Positions 38,256-48,289 of a stretch of 64,000 nucleotides of DNA are shown here, piece after piece; the first letter of the stretch is position 1, and each line of letters opens with the position of its first letter. Position numbers and translations under genes: made by a program. The notes beneath the pieces were generated by a model that saw nothing but the letters and a program-made list of their open reading frames with translations, was not told where the DNA came from and searched no databases. This stretch comes from Evansella clarkii (GTDB taxonomy: Bacteria > Bacillota > Bacilli > Bacillales > Salisediminibacteriaceae), in NCBI RefSeq assembly GCF_002019695.1, contig NZ_KV917376.1, forward strand, positions 4,842,072-4,906,071. Reading direction: 5' to 3'.

Positions 38256-38768
38256 TTAATAAGTCATAAGAGAGTATACATCGTAGTTTTCCAGCTTATC
38301 GCGGCCATCCAGATAGCTGAGTTCGATCATAAATGCAATACCTGCTACGATGCCGCCAAGGTCTTCAACCATTTTAATTGTTGCTTCAATCGTTCCGCCA
38401 GTCGCAAGAAGGTCATCGGCAATAAGCACCTTCTGTCCAGGCTTAATAGCGTCCTTGTGCATGCTTAGTGAATCTTTACCGTATTCAAGGCCGTAATCTA
38501 CCTGAATGACTTCTCTTGGAAGCTTTCCTGCTTTACGGACAGGAGCAAAACCTACCTCAAGTGCGTATGCAATAGGACAGCCTACAACAAACCCGCGTGC
38601 TTCCGGCCCCACAACGATATCAATATCTTTTTCACGGGCAAAATCGGCCATTTCATCAATTGCCTTTTTATAAACTGCTCCATTATCCATAAGAGTAGTA
38701 ATATCTTTAAATTTTATACCTTCTTTTGGCCAGTCCGGCACTACTGTTATATACTCTTTAAAATCCAT
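38256..38768 (-). CDS. apt: Adenine phosphoribosyltransferase
   Basis: 170 residues from ATG 38768 with TAGGAGGAAATTG; the frame above it (16 codons) is not APRT-like. Salvages adenine to AMP with PRPP. PRPP-binding loop [18 protein letters not shown] near 118-135, [17 protein letters not shown] near 50-66. Between recJ and relA as in B. subtilis. Confidence 0.96.
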   Translation of the reverse strand: MDFKEYITVVPDWPKEGIKFKDITTLMDNGAVYKKAIDEMADFAREKDIDIVVGPEARGFVVGCPIAYALEVGFAPVRKAGKLPREVIQVDYGLEYGKDSLSMHKDAIKPGQKVLIADDLLATGGTIEATIKMVEDLGGIVAGIAFMIELSYLDGRDKLENYDVYSLMTY

Positions 38769-38871
38769 ACTCAATTTCCTCCTAGTTTCTGCATCGTTCG
38801 TTGAGAGCTGCAGCAAATATACTGATTCGTTTAGTGGTTATTGTTTGTCAGCTTTCCGGACTAAAATGTCC

Positions 38872-41223
38872 TTACTCCGCTGATACAGGAAATGTAGTTT
38901 CCTCCAGAAGATCTTCGAAGAGCTGTTTCAAATCAGCATTGGATGAATAAAACAGCTTATCTTCTATGTCGCTCTGCTCAAGCTGACGCCTGTATGAAGC
39001 TGATTCTGTCAGATCCTTCTTTTCAGGGCTATCTTTGAGCTCAACAACTCCATTGTTTATTGTAACAAATCCCAGTTCAAAAAACACCTTACATATAAAA
39101 TGAACTGCCGTTACGGGCCAGCCTTTATGAGCGGAAAGGCTTTCAGCATTATCCTTCAGGTTAAAGGATTTTCGTTTCATTAAAAATGCGTAAAACCACT
39201 TAAAATGATCTCTTGTTGGAAGCATTTCAAAAAAATGATCTTTATCATGTATGAATGCTGCGTAAATCCTCCCTGGTTTACCATGTTTCTGAAAGAATTC
39301 TCTCAGATCTTCCATACTCCCGGGTAAATCAAACAGTAAAACATTCTTATTCGTAAGATCTGTCACTGTATCTTCCGGACCTTCCGTCATCTGAAGCACT
39401 TTCCAGTTATCAGGAAGTTTTTTAACCATTTCTCCTGATTCTTTATTCCATACAGTGACGATCACAGTTTCAGGAGTAAGATGTTCCATTTGCTGCCAGG
39501 GATCCTTCAGCCCTCTTAAATCAAAGAGCTGCCATTCATCCACCTTCATATCTTCAATAATCACCTGTGGTTTTACATGGCCATTCCATTCATTAATCGA
39601 TAACTTCCCTACGACAGAGGCTTTAGCATGAGGCGAAATTTCATCGTAAAGCTCGCCCATACGAAACCCTATCCCGTCTACCATATTAGTACTCTCTTTA
39701 AAAGTTACTTTAAGGTGATCCTTTTTTGAGCCGATTTTTTTCAGAACGGATAAATTCACACCGTCCAGAAGTATTTTAGGAGACGGGTTCCCGACTCCAA
39801 ATGGGGCCATCATTTGGAGGTCTTTTATTGCTTCTACTGTTACTTCTGATAATTTAACCGGAAGATCGACTGATAATGATCTTATCCAGTCTTCAGGCTT
39901 AACTGTCGCCTCAGCTATTTCATTCATTTTTTTCTGCAGCGGCTGTATATGCTCTGTTTTCATCGTTAACCCGGCGGCCATCGGGTGCCCGCCGAAGTGA
40001 GGGAGCCATTCACGGCACTGGGACAGGGACTTGAACATATCAAATCCATCAATGCTCCTTGCAGAGCCTTTTGCGAGCCCTGTTTCACTGTCTATGCTCA
40101 GAACAATTGACGGCCGGTAATACTTTTCAGTCAGTCTGCTTGCAACAATTCCAATAACGCCTGCGTTCCAGCCTTCGTTACCAACTATGATGACAGAAGA
40201 CAGTCCCTGTTCCTCCACTTGCCGCTCTGCTTCTTCAGCGATATCAGCAACAACCTTCTGACGTTCTTTATTTAAATCGTCTATCATTACAGCCAGTTCA
40301 TCTGCTTCCAGCATATCTTCGCTGATCAGCAGCTGTACTGCCGGATCGGCAGAATCCATTCTCCCAGCAGCGTTCAGCCGGGGACCGATACCAAAGCCGA
40401 CAGATTCCTCCGTTAATTCCTGTGGATTAATTCCGCAATGATCCATAAGTGCTTTCAAACCGGGGCGCTGTACCATTGACAGTCTCCGGATTCCTGCGGA
40501 TGCAAAGAATCTGTTCTCATCTGTTAAAGGCACTAAATCTGCGATAGTTCCAATGGCTATCAGATCCAGATATTTTTCCGGAAGTTCTCCAAGCAGAGCG
40601 TGAGCCGTTTTTCCTGCAACTCCCACACCAGCAAGGTTAGGGTTCGGATAGAAGCAGTCCTCCTGCTTAGGGTTGATAACCGCATAGGCATCAGGTATCT
40701 CTGGAGGAGGTTCATGGTGGTCTGTAATAATCAGGTCTATTCCCAGTTCTCTTGCAACTTGTGCTTCATATACTGCTGAGATACCAGTGTCCACCGTTAT
40801 AATAATAGAAACTCCCTCTTCTTTCGCCTGCCTGAATGCACCTTCATTCGGACCGTACCCTTCTGTAAACCGGTTCGGAACATAATACCCTACCTGAGCT
40901 CCAAGTTCTCTGAGCGTTAAAAACATAAGAGAGGTACTCGTTACTCCATCCGCGTCATAATCACCAAAAATAAGTATCTTTTCTTCATTTCTTATGCCTT
41001 CTTTAATTCTCTCTATTGCTTTTTCCATATCTTTTAACAAATACGGGCTGTGAATACATGATTCGTCTATATTTAAAAAAGTTTTAGCCGTTTCCGTTTC
41101 TGTAAAACCTCTCTGTACTAAAAAACGGGAGGCTATTTTTGAAAGCCCCAGCTGTTCAGAAAAATAGTTAACTTTTAATTCATCAGTCTCTGAAACTTTC
41201 CACCGTGCCTTTGATGTTAGCAT
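38872..41223 (-). CDS. recJ: Single-stranded-DNA-specific exonuclease RecJ
   Basis: 783 residues from ATG 41223, with GGGGTGG upstream. DHH phosphoesterase: GDYDADGVTSTSLM near 75-88, DTGISAVYEA, TDHHEPP near 155-161, then DHHA1 (SVIIVGNEGWNAGVIGIVASR, GSARSIDGFD, GGHPMAAGLTM), OB fold and the extra Bacillus-type C-terminal domain. 5'-3' degradation of ssDNA in recombination and mismatch or base repair. Confidence 0.96.
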   Translation of the reverse strand: MLTSKARWKVSETDELKVNYFSEQLGLSKIASRFLVQRGFTETETAKTFLNIDESCIHSPYLLKDMEKAIERIKEGIRNEEKILIFGDYDADGVTSTSLMFLTLRELGAQVGYYVPNRFTEGYGPNEGAFRQAKEEGVSIIITVDTGISAVYEAQVARELGIDLIITDHHEPPPEIPDAYAVINPKQEDCFYPNPNLAGVGVAGKTAHALLGELPEKYLDLIAIGTIADLVPLTDENRFFASAGIRRLSMVQRPGLKALMDHCGINPQELTEESVGFGIGPRLNAAGRMDSADPAVQLLISEDMLEADELAVMIDDLNKERQKVVADIAEEAERQVEEQGLSSVIIVGNEGWNAGVIGIVASRLTEKYYRPSIVLSIDSETGLAKGSARSIDGFDMFKSLSQCREWLPHFGGHPMAAGLTMKTEHIQPLQKKMNEIAEATVKPEDWIRSLSVDLPVKLSEVTVEAIKDLQMMAPFGVGNPSPKILLDGVNLSVLKKIGSKKDHLKVTFKESTNMVDGIGFRMGELYDEISPHAKASVVGKLSINEWNGHVKPQVIIEDMKVDEWQLFDLRGLKDPWQQMEHLTPETVIVTVWNKESGEMVKKLPDNWKVLQMTEGPEDTVTDLTNKNVLLFDLPGSMEDLREFFQKHGKPGRIYAAFIHDKDHFFEMLPTRDHFKWFYAFLMKRKSFNLKDNAESLSAHKGWPVTAVHFICKVFFELGFVTINNGVVELKDSPEKKDLTESASYRRQLEQSDIEDKLFYSSNADLKQLFEDLLEETTFPVSAE

Positions 41224-41297
41224 ATAAAAAACCACCCCTGACCAAATTATTATACATAAGGTCAACAAAGGTGGCAATGATTCATATACTATTTCGT

Positions 41298-41645
41298 CTA
41301 CTTTGATTTCATTCTTTTTCTGGCGACCCTTCCCCCTGGAAGCTCTTCTTCTTCTTCTTTGCCTGAAGCAACCTCGTTTTCTTGTTCACTCCAGCTTTCA
41401 TCATGCGACTGAAGACGATTTTTCAGGCGTTTTATCTCCTGTTTCTGTTTATGCAGCTTATACATAGCTGCGCTTCCGGTAATTAAACCGCCCATAAGAA
41501 CAGAACTGATAATTACTAATACAAGCGGCCATTCGGCCCGGCCGAATAAATAATTCACTTCTACAGGATCAACGTTTATAACAGCGAAGATAGCTATAAT
41601 TAAAACAATAATAATGCCTGTAATAATAGCCCACTGACGCTTCAT
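41298..41645 (-). CDS. LapA-domain (DUF1049) membrane protein
   Basis: 115 residues. Two membrane helices (about 5-25 and 40-64) and a cytosolic coiled coil (MYKLHKQKQEIKRLKNRLQSH) ending in a basic GRVARKRMKSK tail. LapA/LapM-like; in E. coli LapA helps lipopolysaccharide control, but no such role applies to a Gram-positive. B. subtilis YrvD is the positional equivalent. Six bases separate it from the CDF gene upstream, so they form one unit. Confidence 0.8.
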   Translation of the reverse strand: MKRQWAIITGIIIVLIIAIFAVINVDPVEVNYLFGRAEWPLVLVIISSVLMGGLITGSAAMYKLHKQKQEIKRLKNRLQSHDESWSEQENEVASGKEEEEELPGGRVARKRMKSK

Positions 41646-41651
41646 TATCCA

Positions 41652-42560
41652 TCACCCCTCCTCAGAATAAGGATTTATATGAATTCTCACATCCTGAACA
41701 TAATCATCCTCCATAAGTGTCTTTTTCACTTGTTTCCCGATTGTATGCCCTTCTTCTACAGATATATGTGGATCTACTGCAATTTTAATATCCACGATGA
41801 CATAGTGTCCGTGTTCCCTGGCCAGGAGCTCGTTAACTGCCATAACTCCAGGTACTCCTCTGGCCATTTTCTCCATCTCAACAGTATCTTCTTCGTGTAG
41901 TACGTGGTCGAGAGTATTATGAATCGCTTCACTGCCAAGTTTCCAGGCCATTTTTATAATTAATACAGCAACAAATAACCCGGCAAGAGGATCAGCGTAT
42001 ACGAGCCATGGAATGTCTGCCATTCCCCCAAAAATGGAGGCTCCGATTCCAATAAGAGCAGCGACTGAAGAAAAGACATCTGAACGGTGATGCCATGCAT
42101 CTGTAATCAACGCATCACTTCGGTATTTTTTACCCAGATGAATTTTATAGCGAAACATCAATTCTTTAACTATAATTGAAAAAATAACTGCATATATTGC
42201 CGCTGTACCAGGAACTGCAATGGGTTCAAAGAATGATTTTCCTGCATTAATTGCTATTTCCAGACCAACGATGAATAATAATACCGCCACGATAATCGCA
42301 GTAACAGTTTCCGCTTTTCCGTGGCCGTAAGGGTGATCTTCATCTGGAGGCATCTTCGCCGCCCTGATGCCGATTAGTACAGCCACTGACCCGACTACAT
42401 CCGAGGCGGAGTGGACAGCGTCTGCCACAAGAGCCCGGCTGTCTGCGATAACACCGACTATAGCTTTAATTGCCGCAAGCAGAATATTTCCGATTATCCC
42501 AACCCAGGCACCAAACCGGACTTTCTTATACCGTTCATCATGTCTGTTTTCTTCAAGCAT
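41652..42560 (-). CDS. Cation diffusion facilitator family transporter
   Basis: 302 residues from ATG 42560 (GAGGTG six bases before; the ATG at 42581 would put this site inside the gene). Six membrane helices in residues about 15-205 with metal-site motifs SRALVADAVHSASDVVGS, HPYGHGKAE and SDALITDAWHHRSDV (Asp/His pairs), then a cytosolic domain (GHYVIVDIKIAVDPHISVEEGH). Exports a divalent ion (Zn, Mn, Fe or Co) for protons; the metal is not predictable here. Confidence 0.92.
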   Translation of the reverse strand: MLEENRHDERYKKVRFGAWVGIIGNILLAAIKAIVGVIADSRALVADAVHSASDVVGSVAVLIGIRAAKMPPDEDHPYGHGKAETVTAIIVAVLLFIVGLEIAINAGKSFFEPIAVPGTAAIYAVIFSIIVKELMFRYKIHLGKKYRSDALITDAWHHRSDVFSSVAALIGIGASIFGGMADIPWLVYADPLAGLFVAVLIIKMAWKLGSEAIHNTLDHVLHEEDTVEMEKMARGVPGVMAVNELLAREHGHYVIVDIKIAVDPHISVEEGHTIGKQVKKTLMEDDYVQDVRIHINPYSEEG

Positions 42561-42674
42561 TTTATACACCTCGTTGAACATTTCCGCTTATTTTAACTAC
42601 TATAACATTATTTGCTATTTCCCTCCTGTTAATTAACTTTCTTTTAAATTAATGACATTTCGAAGTACAGCACC

Positions 42675-42713
42675 AAAAAAGGGTGTCTCAAAAGTTAAAC
42701 TTTGAGGCACCCC
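42675..42713 (-). terminator. Terminator of secD-secF
   Basis: On the minus strand GGGTGCCTCAAAG pairs with CTTTTGAGACACCC, then T6, about 12 bases past the secF stop. Confidence 0.92.
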
Positions 42714-42724
42714 CTTAATTAAAA

Positions 42725-43663
42725 TTATGCTTCTGTCGGTTCTGCTGTTCGCTGTTTCTTTTTCCGCTGAAGCTGTTTCCATTTCAGCACCATCCATAGC
42801 TGAGCAGCTATAAACAGAGAGGAATAAGTTCCAGCTACAAGCCCCACTACGAGAGCGAAAGAGAATGTACGAATTGCTTCCCCGCCGAAGATAAATAAAG
42901 CAGCTGCAGCGAATACAACAGTGAGCACCGTATTAATAGATCTTGCAAGAGTCTGCACCAGGCTTTTATTAACCACTCTTGCCAGGTCATCAAACGTTTT
43001 GATCCGTTTTTCATAACTCATATTTTCTCTGATCCTGTCAAAGGTTACAATCGTATCGTTTATAGAATAACCTATTATTGTAAGCACAGCCGCAATGAAC
43101 GGAATATTCACTTCCATTTGCACAATAGCAAAAACGGTTAATATAAACAAAGCATCATGGAACAAGGCGATAATTGCCGATATGCCATACAGAAACTCGA
43201 ATCTTATTGTCACGTAAATTATAATTCCCACCGCAGCAATAAGAACAGATATAATAGCATTTCGCGCCAGTTCTTCCCCAACAATCGGAGTAACGGTACT
43301 CACGTTTGGAGTATTCCCGTACAGCTCTTCAAAGTGGGCCTGGACTTCCAGCGTTTCCTGCTGGCCTAAAGCTCCGATAAATGCAGCTCTCGCAATATCA
43401 TTTGCTCCTCCGGCCAAAGTAATATCATCAGGCTCGAGCCCGAGCTCCTGAAACTCTCCGGCAATTTCCTCGGCAGTTACAGTCTCGTCCGCAAGAACTT
43501 CAACCGTTGTACCGCTCCGGAAATCAATTCCCAGATTCAGGCCGAGCGTCACCAGGAGAATCACCCCGGTCATAAGCAAAATTCCGGAAAATATGAAAAA
43601 CTTCTTTCTGTGTTTTACAAAATCAATTTTTGTATTTTCATGTTCAAAGTTCACTGATTTCAC
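42725..43663 (-). CDS. secF: Protein translocase subunit SecF
   Basis: 312 residues. N-terminal membrane helix about 20-43, the periplasmic-type P1-like region about 45-135, then five helices with TLGLNLGIDFRSGTTVEV, EFLYGISAIIALFHDALF and the SecF signature IGYSINDTIVTFDRIREN. SecDF uses the proton or sodium gradient to pull secreted proteins out. It is a separate gene; in B. subtilis secD and secF are fused. The start overlaps the secD end by 20 bases. Confidence 0.94.
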   Translation of the reverse strand: MKSVNFEHENTKIDFVKHRKKFFIFSGILLMTGVILLVTLGLNLGIDFRSGTTVEVLADETVTAEEIAGEFQELGLEPDDITLAGGANDIARAAFIGALGQQETLEVQAHFEELYGNTPNVSTVTPIVGEELARNAIISVLIAAVGIIIYVTIRFEFLYGISAIIALFHDALFILTVFAIVQMEVNIPFIAAVLTIIGYSINDTIVTFDRIRENMSYEKRIKTFDDLARVVNKSLVQTLARSINTVLTVVFAAAALFIFGGEAIRTFSFALVVGLVAGTYSSLFIAAQLWMVLKWKQLQRKKKQRTAEPTEA

Positions 43664-44954
43664 GCTCCTTTACACCGAACATACGCGGTTTCTGATTGAG
43701 CACCCGGCTGTTTACCCATAGTCCGAGAAGTAATCTTGAGCCGAATACGGCAGTCAGGAAACTGGTAAGTATACTAACGATGAGCATGACAGCAAAACCT
43801 TGAACAGCACTTGTACCAAAATAGAACAGTACGGCAGCGGCCAGAATGGTTGTTATATTAGCATCCAGAATGGTGGATAAGGAACGGCGGCTTCCTGCAC
43901 GGAAAGCACTCATAGTAGACTTGCCGGATCTCAGCTCATCCTTTATCCGCTCGAAAGTAATAATATTAGCGTCAACTGCCATCCCCACTCCAAGGATTAA
44001 CGCCGCTATACCTGGAAGCGTAAGAACAGCATTCATCCAGTTGAATACAACAAGCACCAGGTAAATATAGATACTTAAAGTAACAAGAGCGACAAGCCCC
44101 ATAAACCTGTAGTAAAAAATCATATAAGCAAAGATCAGGCCTATTCCGATAAAGCCTGCATAGATTGCCTGGTCCATCGCTCTCTCACCGAGCGAAGCAC
44201 CTACTGCGTTAGCAGAAAGCTCCTCAAGTTCAACAGGCAGTGCTCCTGCATTTAAAACTCCTGCAAGCTGCTGAGCAGATTCCACAGTGAAATTACCTTC
44301 AATCATAATGTCTGTTGTACGAAGAACACTTCTGACCGTAGGAGCAGAAACTATTTTTGAATCTTCTTTCTGGATTTCTTCGTAAAAGGTATCTTCTTCA
44401 TCGTAGTCAAGCCAGATAGCCATACGGTTATCCGGATTCTGCATTATCTCCTGGCTGACATCACCCATAAGGTTTGCATCTTCAAGAGTAACTGTAACAA
44501 TCGGCTGGTTCGTGTCAGGATGGAAGCTTTGTCTCGCCCCGCCTTCCACAAGGTCCGACCCGTCAAGCATTAAGTTATCGTCTACATCCCGGAACGATAA
44601 TCGCGCTTCAGTTGCAAGCAGTTCCCGGGCGGCCTGCTGGTCTGTAACACCCGCAAGCTGGACACGCACCCGGTCGTCCCCCTCAATAGTAACGTTCGGC
44701 TCCGATACACCAAGGACGTTAATCCGGGCGTTCAGGGCCGCAACTGTATCAGTAAGCAATTCACGGTCCATCTGCTGCCCTTCATCAATAGGGTGCACTT
44801 CATAAAGGACCTCGAATCCTCCCTGCAAATCAAGACCTAAGCTAATTTCTTCGGCATGGTCAAGGACATTTGAAGCTATTAACGCAGCAAACGCAGCCAC
44901 AATTACAAAAAATGCGGCAATATGCCCTTTTTTGACCCCTCTCTTTTTCTTCAT
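43644..44954 (-). CDS. secD: Protein translocase subunit SecD
   Basis: 436 residues. One helix at about 10-28, GLDLQGGFEVLYEV near 39-52, P1 domain (TVAALNARINVLGVSEPNV, DDRVRVQLAGV) to about 250, then five helices with AGFIGIGLIFAYMIFYYR, ALILGVGMAVDANIITFERIKDELR and SRLLLGLWV. The large P1 head is shorter than in E. coli SecD. Ribosome site GGAGGAGCATTC. The Asp in GVGMAVDAN is the ion-coupling residue of the family. Confidence 0.94.
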   Translation of the reverse strand: MKKKRGVKKGHIAAFFVIVAAFAALIASNVLDHAEEISLGLDLQGGFEVLYEVHPIDEGQQMDRELLTDTVAALNARINVLGVSEPNVTIEGDDRVRVQLAGVTDQQAARELLATEARLSFRDVDDNLMLDGSDLVEGGARQSFHPDTNQPIVTVTLEDANLMGDVSQEIMQNPDNRMAIWLDYDEEDTFYEEIQKEDSKIVSAPTVRSVLRTTDIMIEGNFTVESAQQLAGVLNAGALPVELEELSANAVGASLGERAMDQAIYAGFIGIGLIFAYMIFYYRFMGLVALVTLSIYIYLVLVVFNWMNAVLTLPGIAALILGVGMAVDANIITFERIKDELRSGKSTMSAFRAGSRRSLSTILDANITTILAAAVLFYFGTSAVQGFAVMLIVSILTSFLTAVFGSRLLLGLWVNSRVLNQKPRMFGVKEREISEL

Positions 44955-45238
44955 GAACGAATGCTCCTCCTTAAATGCTGCTTTCCTGGAGATAATGATC
45001 TCCCGGCACGGTGATTCTGGATGTTAAAAAAAGTCATTATCAGAAGCTGTCCTGCAAAGCCTTCCTGCAGAACGGCTAAAGTTCCCTTTGTATACTGAAT
45101 AACCATTACTATATCAATAAAATCAATAGTCTTATTATAGCGATTCAAAAAAAAACGTGCAATGCTTCATGTTCTTTATGAACCGTTATCCCCAGTTTCC
45201 GAATCACTTTTCTTTATGGATTTACCATATAATTCCTG

Positions 45239-45547
45239 TTAGCTGTTTTTATGATTACTAAGGCGTTCATCAACCGGCTCGTCCTCTTTAAACCAATCCG
45301 GCCCCTTATATGCAGCAACAGTCAGCCAGTTCATATAATCATGTGCTCTCAGCCTGAATACTTCAGCTACAATCCAGTGTGGCCTCACCTCTTCGGGAAC
45401 TTCAATTCTCGGAAGTTTCGCAGTGAAGCATTCCCAGACATCTTCCGGAGAGACATTCTCATAACCCAGCATCTGTAATTCTTCCGCTTTACTATTTAAA
45501 ACCGGCTCAATTTCTTCTTTCCATACCTGTATTTTTTCTTTTTCCAT
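45239..45547 (-). CDS. comN: Post-transcriptional regulator ComN (YrzD family)
   Basis: 102 residues from ATG 45547, preceded by GGGGAGGCATT. Family marks: VLNSKAEELQMLGYENVSPEDVWECF and PRIEVPEEVRPHWIVAEVFRLRAHDYMNWLTVAAYK. In B. subtilis ComN acts on comE mRNA to promote competence. It lies upstream of secD, as in B. subtilis. The 280 bases between it and secD show no gene. Repeat B copy 1 ends in its leader. Confidence 0.88.
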   Translation of the reverse strand: MEKEKIQVWKEEIEPVLNSKAEELQMLGYENVSPEDVWECFTAKLPRIEVPEEVRPHWIVAEVFRLRAHDYMNWLTVAAYKGPDWFKEDEPVDERLSNHKNS

Positions 45548-45562
45548 TTTAATGCCTCCCCA

Positions 45563-45722
45563 GATAAAGTGAACCTTCAATCAGTGGGATTTTGTTCATC
45601 CCCCACTGTTTGTCAGCTGAACCAATCGGGATGTTAGCGTCCGTTATCTCCCGCCTAACACATCTTCGCTTCATCTCATGTTTTGAGGCGGGAGGTTTAC
45701 GGACGGTTACATCGGGATAAAA
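45563..45722 (-). repeat. Structured dispersed repeat, family B copy 1
   Basis: Inverse copy of 50785-50941. Arms CGTCCGT and ACGGACG, and CTCCCGCCT and AGGCGGGAG, fold it into a long hairpin; a second hairpin is made by AATCAGTGGG and CCCACTG. It fills the gap between the DUF368 gene and comN, reaching to the comN ribosome site, so it is probably transcribed in the comN leader. Confidence 0.75.
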
Positions 45723-45727
45723 ACTAA

Positions 45728-46534
45728 TTAATTTTTACCGCCCAGGAGCAGCGCTGTAGCTGCGCCTCCAATAAAAGTAATAATGCTTGGAAACAGAGTA
45801 CCCATACTTGAAATTCCAGGGTAAACCACGACAGTTGACCCTGCCACAAGACCAATTATTACGGAATATACCATTACAGGATATTTACGGAGCAGGAATT
45901 TAATCAATTTACTGCTGACTATAAACCCTATAGCAACCCCTGCCCCGATAGTAATTATGACAGGGAAATTCAGAGTAGCCAATGCATTTATTGCAGTCCG
46001 GTATACACCGAGAAGCAGAAGAACAAAAGAACCGCTGATCCCGGGAAGAAGCATGGACATGCTTGCCAGCCACCCTGAAAAAAACAGTCCGGCTGCTGCG
46101 GAAAATGATGTTAACTCAATAAGAGCCGAGGATTCCTCCGCAGGAATGAACCCCATACTGCCTACGAGCAGTGCAGCGGCTATCAGGGCGGTATAATGTT
46201 TTACAGTAAATGTTTCTTTTAAACGGGCGTTCCGGACGAGTAATGGAATTATCCCTATAATAAGCCCCAAAAAGAAAAATTGTGTTGGTTCAAAATGGTA
46301 TGTAAGCAGCCATTCTATCAGGTTACTCAGTGAAAAAATTGCAAGTACCATTCCAACTCCCAAAGGAATAAGGAAAAGCAGATGCCTTTTCCAGTCTTTA
46401 CTGAATATCCCGCTTACAGCTTCTATAAACTGATCGTATATCCCAAGCAAAACCGCTATGGTCCCCCCGCTGACACCTGGTATGAGATCGCTGGTCCCCA
46501 TCATTGCTCCGCGGTATAAATTTCTCCATTCCAC
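45728..46534 (-). CDS. DUF368 membrane protein, probable undecaprenyl-phosphate translocase (PopT type)
   Basis: 268 residues with about eight membrane helices. The family signature DLIPGVSGGTIAVLLGIYDQFIEAVS is at the N-terminus and is echoed by LLPGISGSFVLLLLGVY near 165-181, showing an internal repeat. DUF368 proteins were recently found to return the lipid carrier C55-P across the membrane; one in Vibrio matters at high pH. The ATG at 46534 faces spoVB across 170 bases, so two lipid-carrier transporters are divergently transcribed. Function here is inferred from family. Confidence 0.85.
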   Translation of the reverse strand: MEWRNLYRGAMMGTSDLIPGVSGGTIAVLLGIYDQFIEAVSGIFSKDWKRHLLFLIPLGVGMVLAIFSLSNLIEWLLTYHFEPTQFFFLGLIIGIIPLLVRNARLKETFTVKHYTALIAAALLVGSMGFIPAEESSALIELTSFSAAAGLFFSGWLASMSMLLPGISGSFVLLLLGVYRTAINALATLNFPVIITIGAGVAIGFIVSSKLIKFLLRKYPVMVYSVIIGLVAGSTVVVYPGISSMGTLFPSIITFIGGAATALLLGGKN

Positions 46535-46704
46535 TTAAACATTCTCCTTCTCTGTACAAAAATTATGCAGTTGCAGTTCAGCGTTATATTAAAAACGTAA
46601 TATATAAAGGTTATATTTTCAAACTTGTCATGCTTGACCCCCTTTTCAGCATATACATTCTTAATGAAAAAATCCATGATTTTTTACAGAAAGCAGGGGG
46701 GTTT

Positions 46705-48258
46705 ATGACGAAGCAGTCTTTCCTGAAAGGAGCATTTATTTTAATAATGGCCGGGCTTATTACCCGGATTCTTGGGTTTGCCAATAAAATTGTTGTGGCA
46801 AGAATAATGGGGGCTGAAGGGGTCGGACTGTATATGATGGCAGTGCCCACCCTGTTACTGATAATCACTCTGACACAGCTTGGACTGCCAGTGGCAATTT
46901 CCAAGCTTGTAGCTGAAGCGGATGCAGATAATGACCGGACAAAAATAAAGCGGATTCTCGTAGTATCATTGTCAGTCACTGCAGTTCTGAGTATTATCTT
47001 TACATTGCTGATGATAGTCGGTGCACCGTTAATTTCGCAGCATCTTCTTACAGACCCAAGGGCTTTCTATCCTTTGGTAGCCATTTCTCCGATAGTGCCA
47101 ATCGTAGCGTTGTCCTCTGTTCTAAGAGGGTATTTCCAGGGTCTTCAGAATATGAAACCCACAGCTTATTCGCAGATTATCGAACAGCTTGTAAGAATTA
47201 CGCTCGTAGCCACATTTACCACTGCTTTTTTACCGTATGGCATCGAGTATGCTGCCGCCGGTGCTATGCTTTCCGCTGTGCTTGGGGAACTCGCTTCATT
47301 ACTTTACATGATATATACGTTTAAAAGGAAAAAGAAGTTCCGGGTCAGGCGCCGTTTTTTCACTTACGCAAAAGATGGGAAGGATACTCTTAATGATTTA
47401 CTGGCAATCGCCCTGCCAACGACCGGAAGCAGGCTGATTGGTTCTGTTTCTTTCTTCTTTGAACCCATTGTTGTAGCCCAGTCACTGGCTCTTGCCGGAG
47501 TAGCTACAGTTGTTGCCACATCACAGTACGGGGAACTGGCTGGTTATGTCATACCAATGCTTTTGCTGCCTACTTTTATTACCTACTCTCTTTCAGTCTC
47601 CCTGGTTCCTGCCATCAGTGAAGCCGCCCACCAGAATAACTACAAAATGATTCACCACCGGCTTGAACAGGCATTGAGGCTTGCTTTTGTCTCGGGAGGC
47701 TGCTCTGTAGTCATACTTTATGTTTTTGCAGAACCTATTATGGAACTCGTGTATAATGCACCCACAGTAGCAGCTTACTTGAAAATTATGGCGCCTTTCA
47801 GCCTTATGCTGTACCTTCAGGGTCCACTCCAGGCTGCCCTCCAGGCCCTGAGCCTTGCCAAAGCTGCTATGATAAACAGTTTTATCGGGGCCTTCGTAAA
47901 AATAGCAGCTATTTTTGTCCTTGCATCAAGACCGGAGCTTGGTATTATGGGAGCTGCACTGGCTATCGTTATCGGTTTTCTTCTGGTAACACTGCTTCAT
48001 TTCGCCACTCTTGTCAAAACAATCAGCTTTACATTAAATATCAGAGATATATTTAAAGTGATAACAGCAATAGTTATCACCGGTACTCTCGCTCACTGGC
48101 TCTGGGACCATTCATTCACGCAGACCGATCTTTTGCCAAGAACGTTAGTGCTTATAATACTATCCGGCTTCTTTTACCTTCTGATCATTTCTGGCATGGG
48201 GCTGATTAAGAAAGAAGAAGCTTCCCGCATCCCCCTTCTGCGGAATTTTATCAGGTGA
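46705..48258 (+). CDS. spoVB: SpoVB, MOP/MATE-type lipid II flippase of sporulation
   Basis: 517 residues from ATG 46705 (AGGGGGGTTT before it), matching the 518 of B. subtilis; 67 extra in-frame codons upstream are ignored. About 14 membrane helices; N-terminal FLKGAFILIMAGLITRILGFANKIVVARIMG motif and inner QYGELAGYVIPMLLLPTFI. SpoVB is needed for spore cortex synthesis and is thought to flip cortex precursors. It is the third plus-strand gene of the region, next to yrbG as in B. subtilis. Confidence 0.92.
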   Translation: MTKQSFLKGAFILIMAGLITRILGFANKIVVARIMGAEGVGLYMMAVPTLLLIITLTQLGLPVAISKLVAEADADNDRTKIKRILVVSLSVTAVLSIIFTLLMIVGAPLISQHLLTDPRAFYPLVAISPIVPIVALSSVLRGYFQGLQNMKPTAYSQIIEQLVRITLVATFTTAFLPYGIEYAAAGAMLSAVLGELASLLYMIYTFKRKKKFRVRRRFFTYAKDGKDTLNDLLAIALPTTGSRLIGSVSFFFEPIVVAQSLALAGVATVVATSQYGELAGYVIPMLLLPTFITYSLSVSLVPAISEAAHQNNYKMIHHRLEQALRLAFVSGGCSVVILYVFAEPIMELVYNAPTVAAYLKIMAPFSLMLYLQGPLQAALQALSLAKAAMINSFIGAFVKIAAIFVLASRPELGIMGAALAIVIGFLLVTLLHFATLVKTISFTLNIRDIFKVITAIVITGTLAHWLWDHSFTQTDLLPRTLVLIILSGFFYLLIISGMGLIKKEEASRIPLLRNFIR

Positions 48259-48289
48259 GGATGCAGCCTGCATGTTTAAGTTAATAGCA

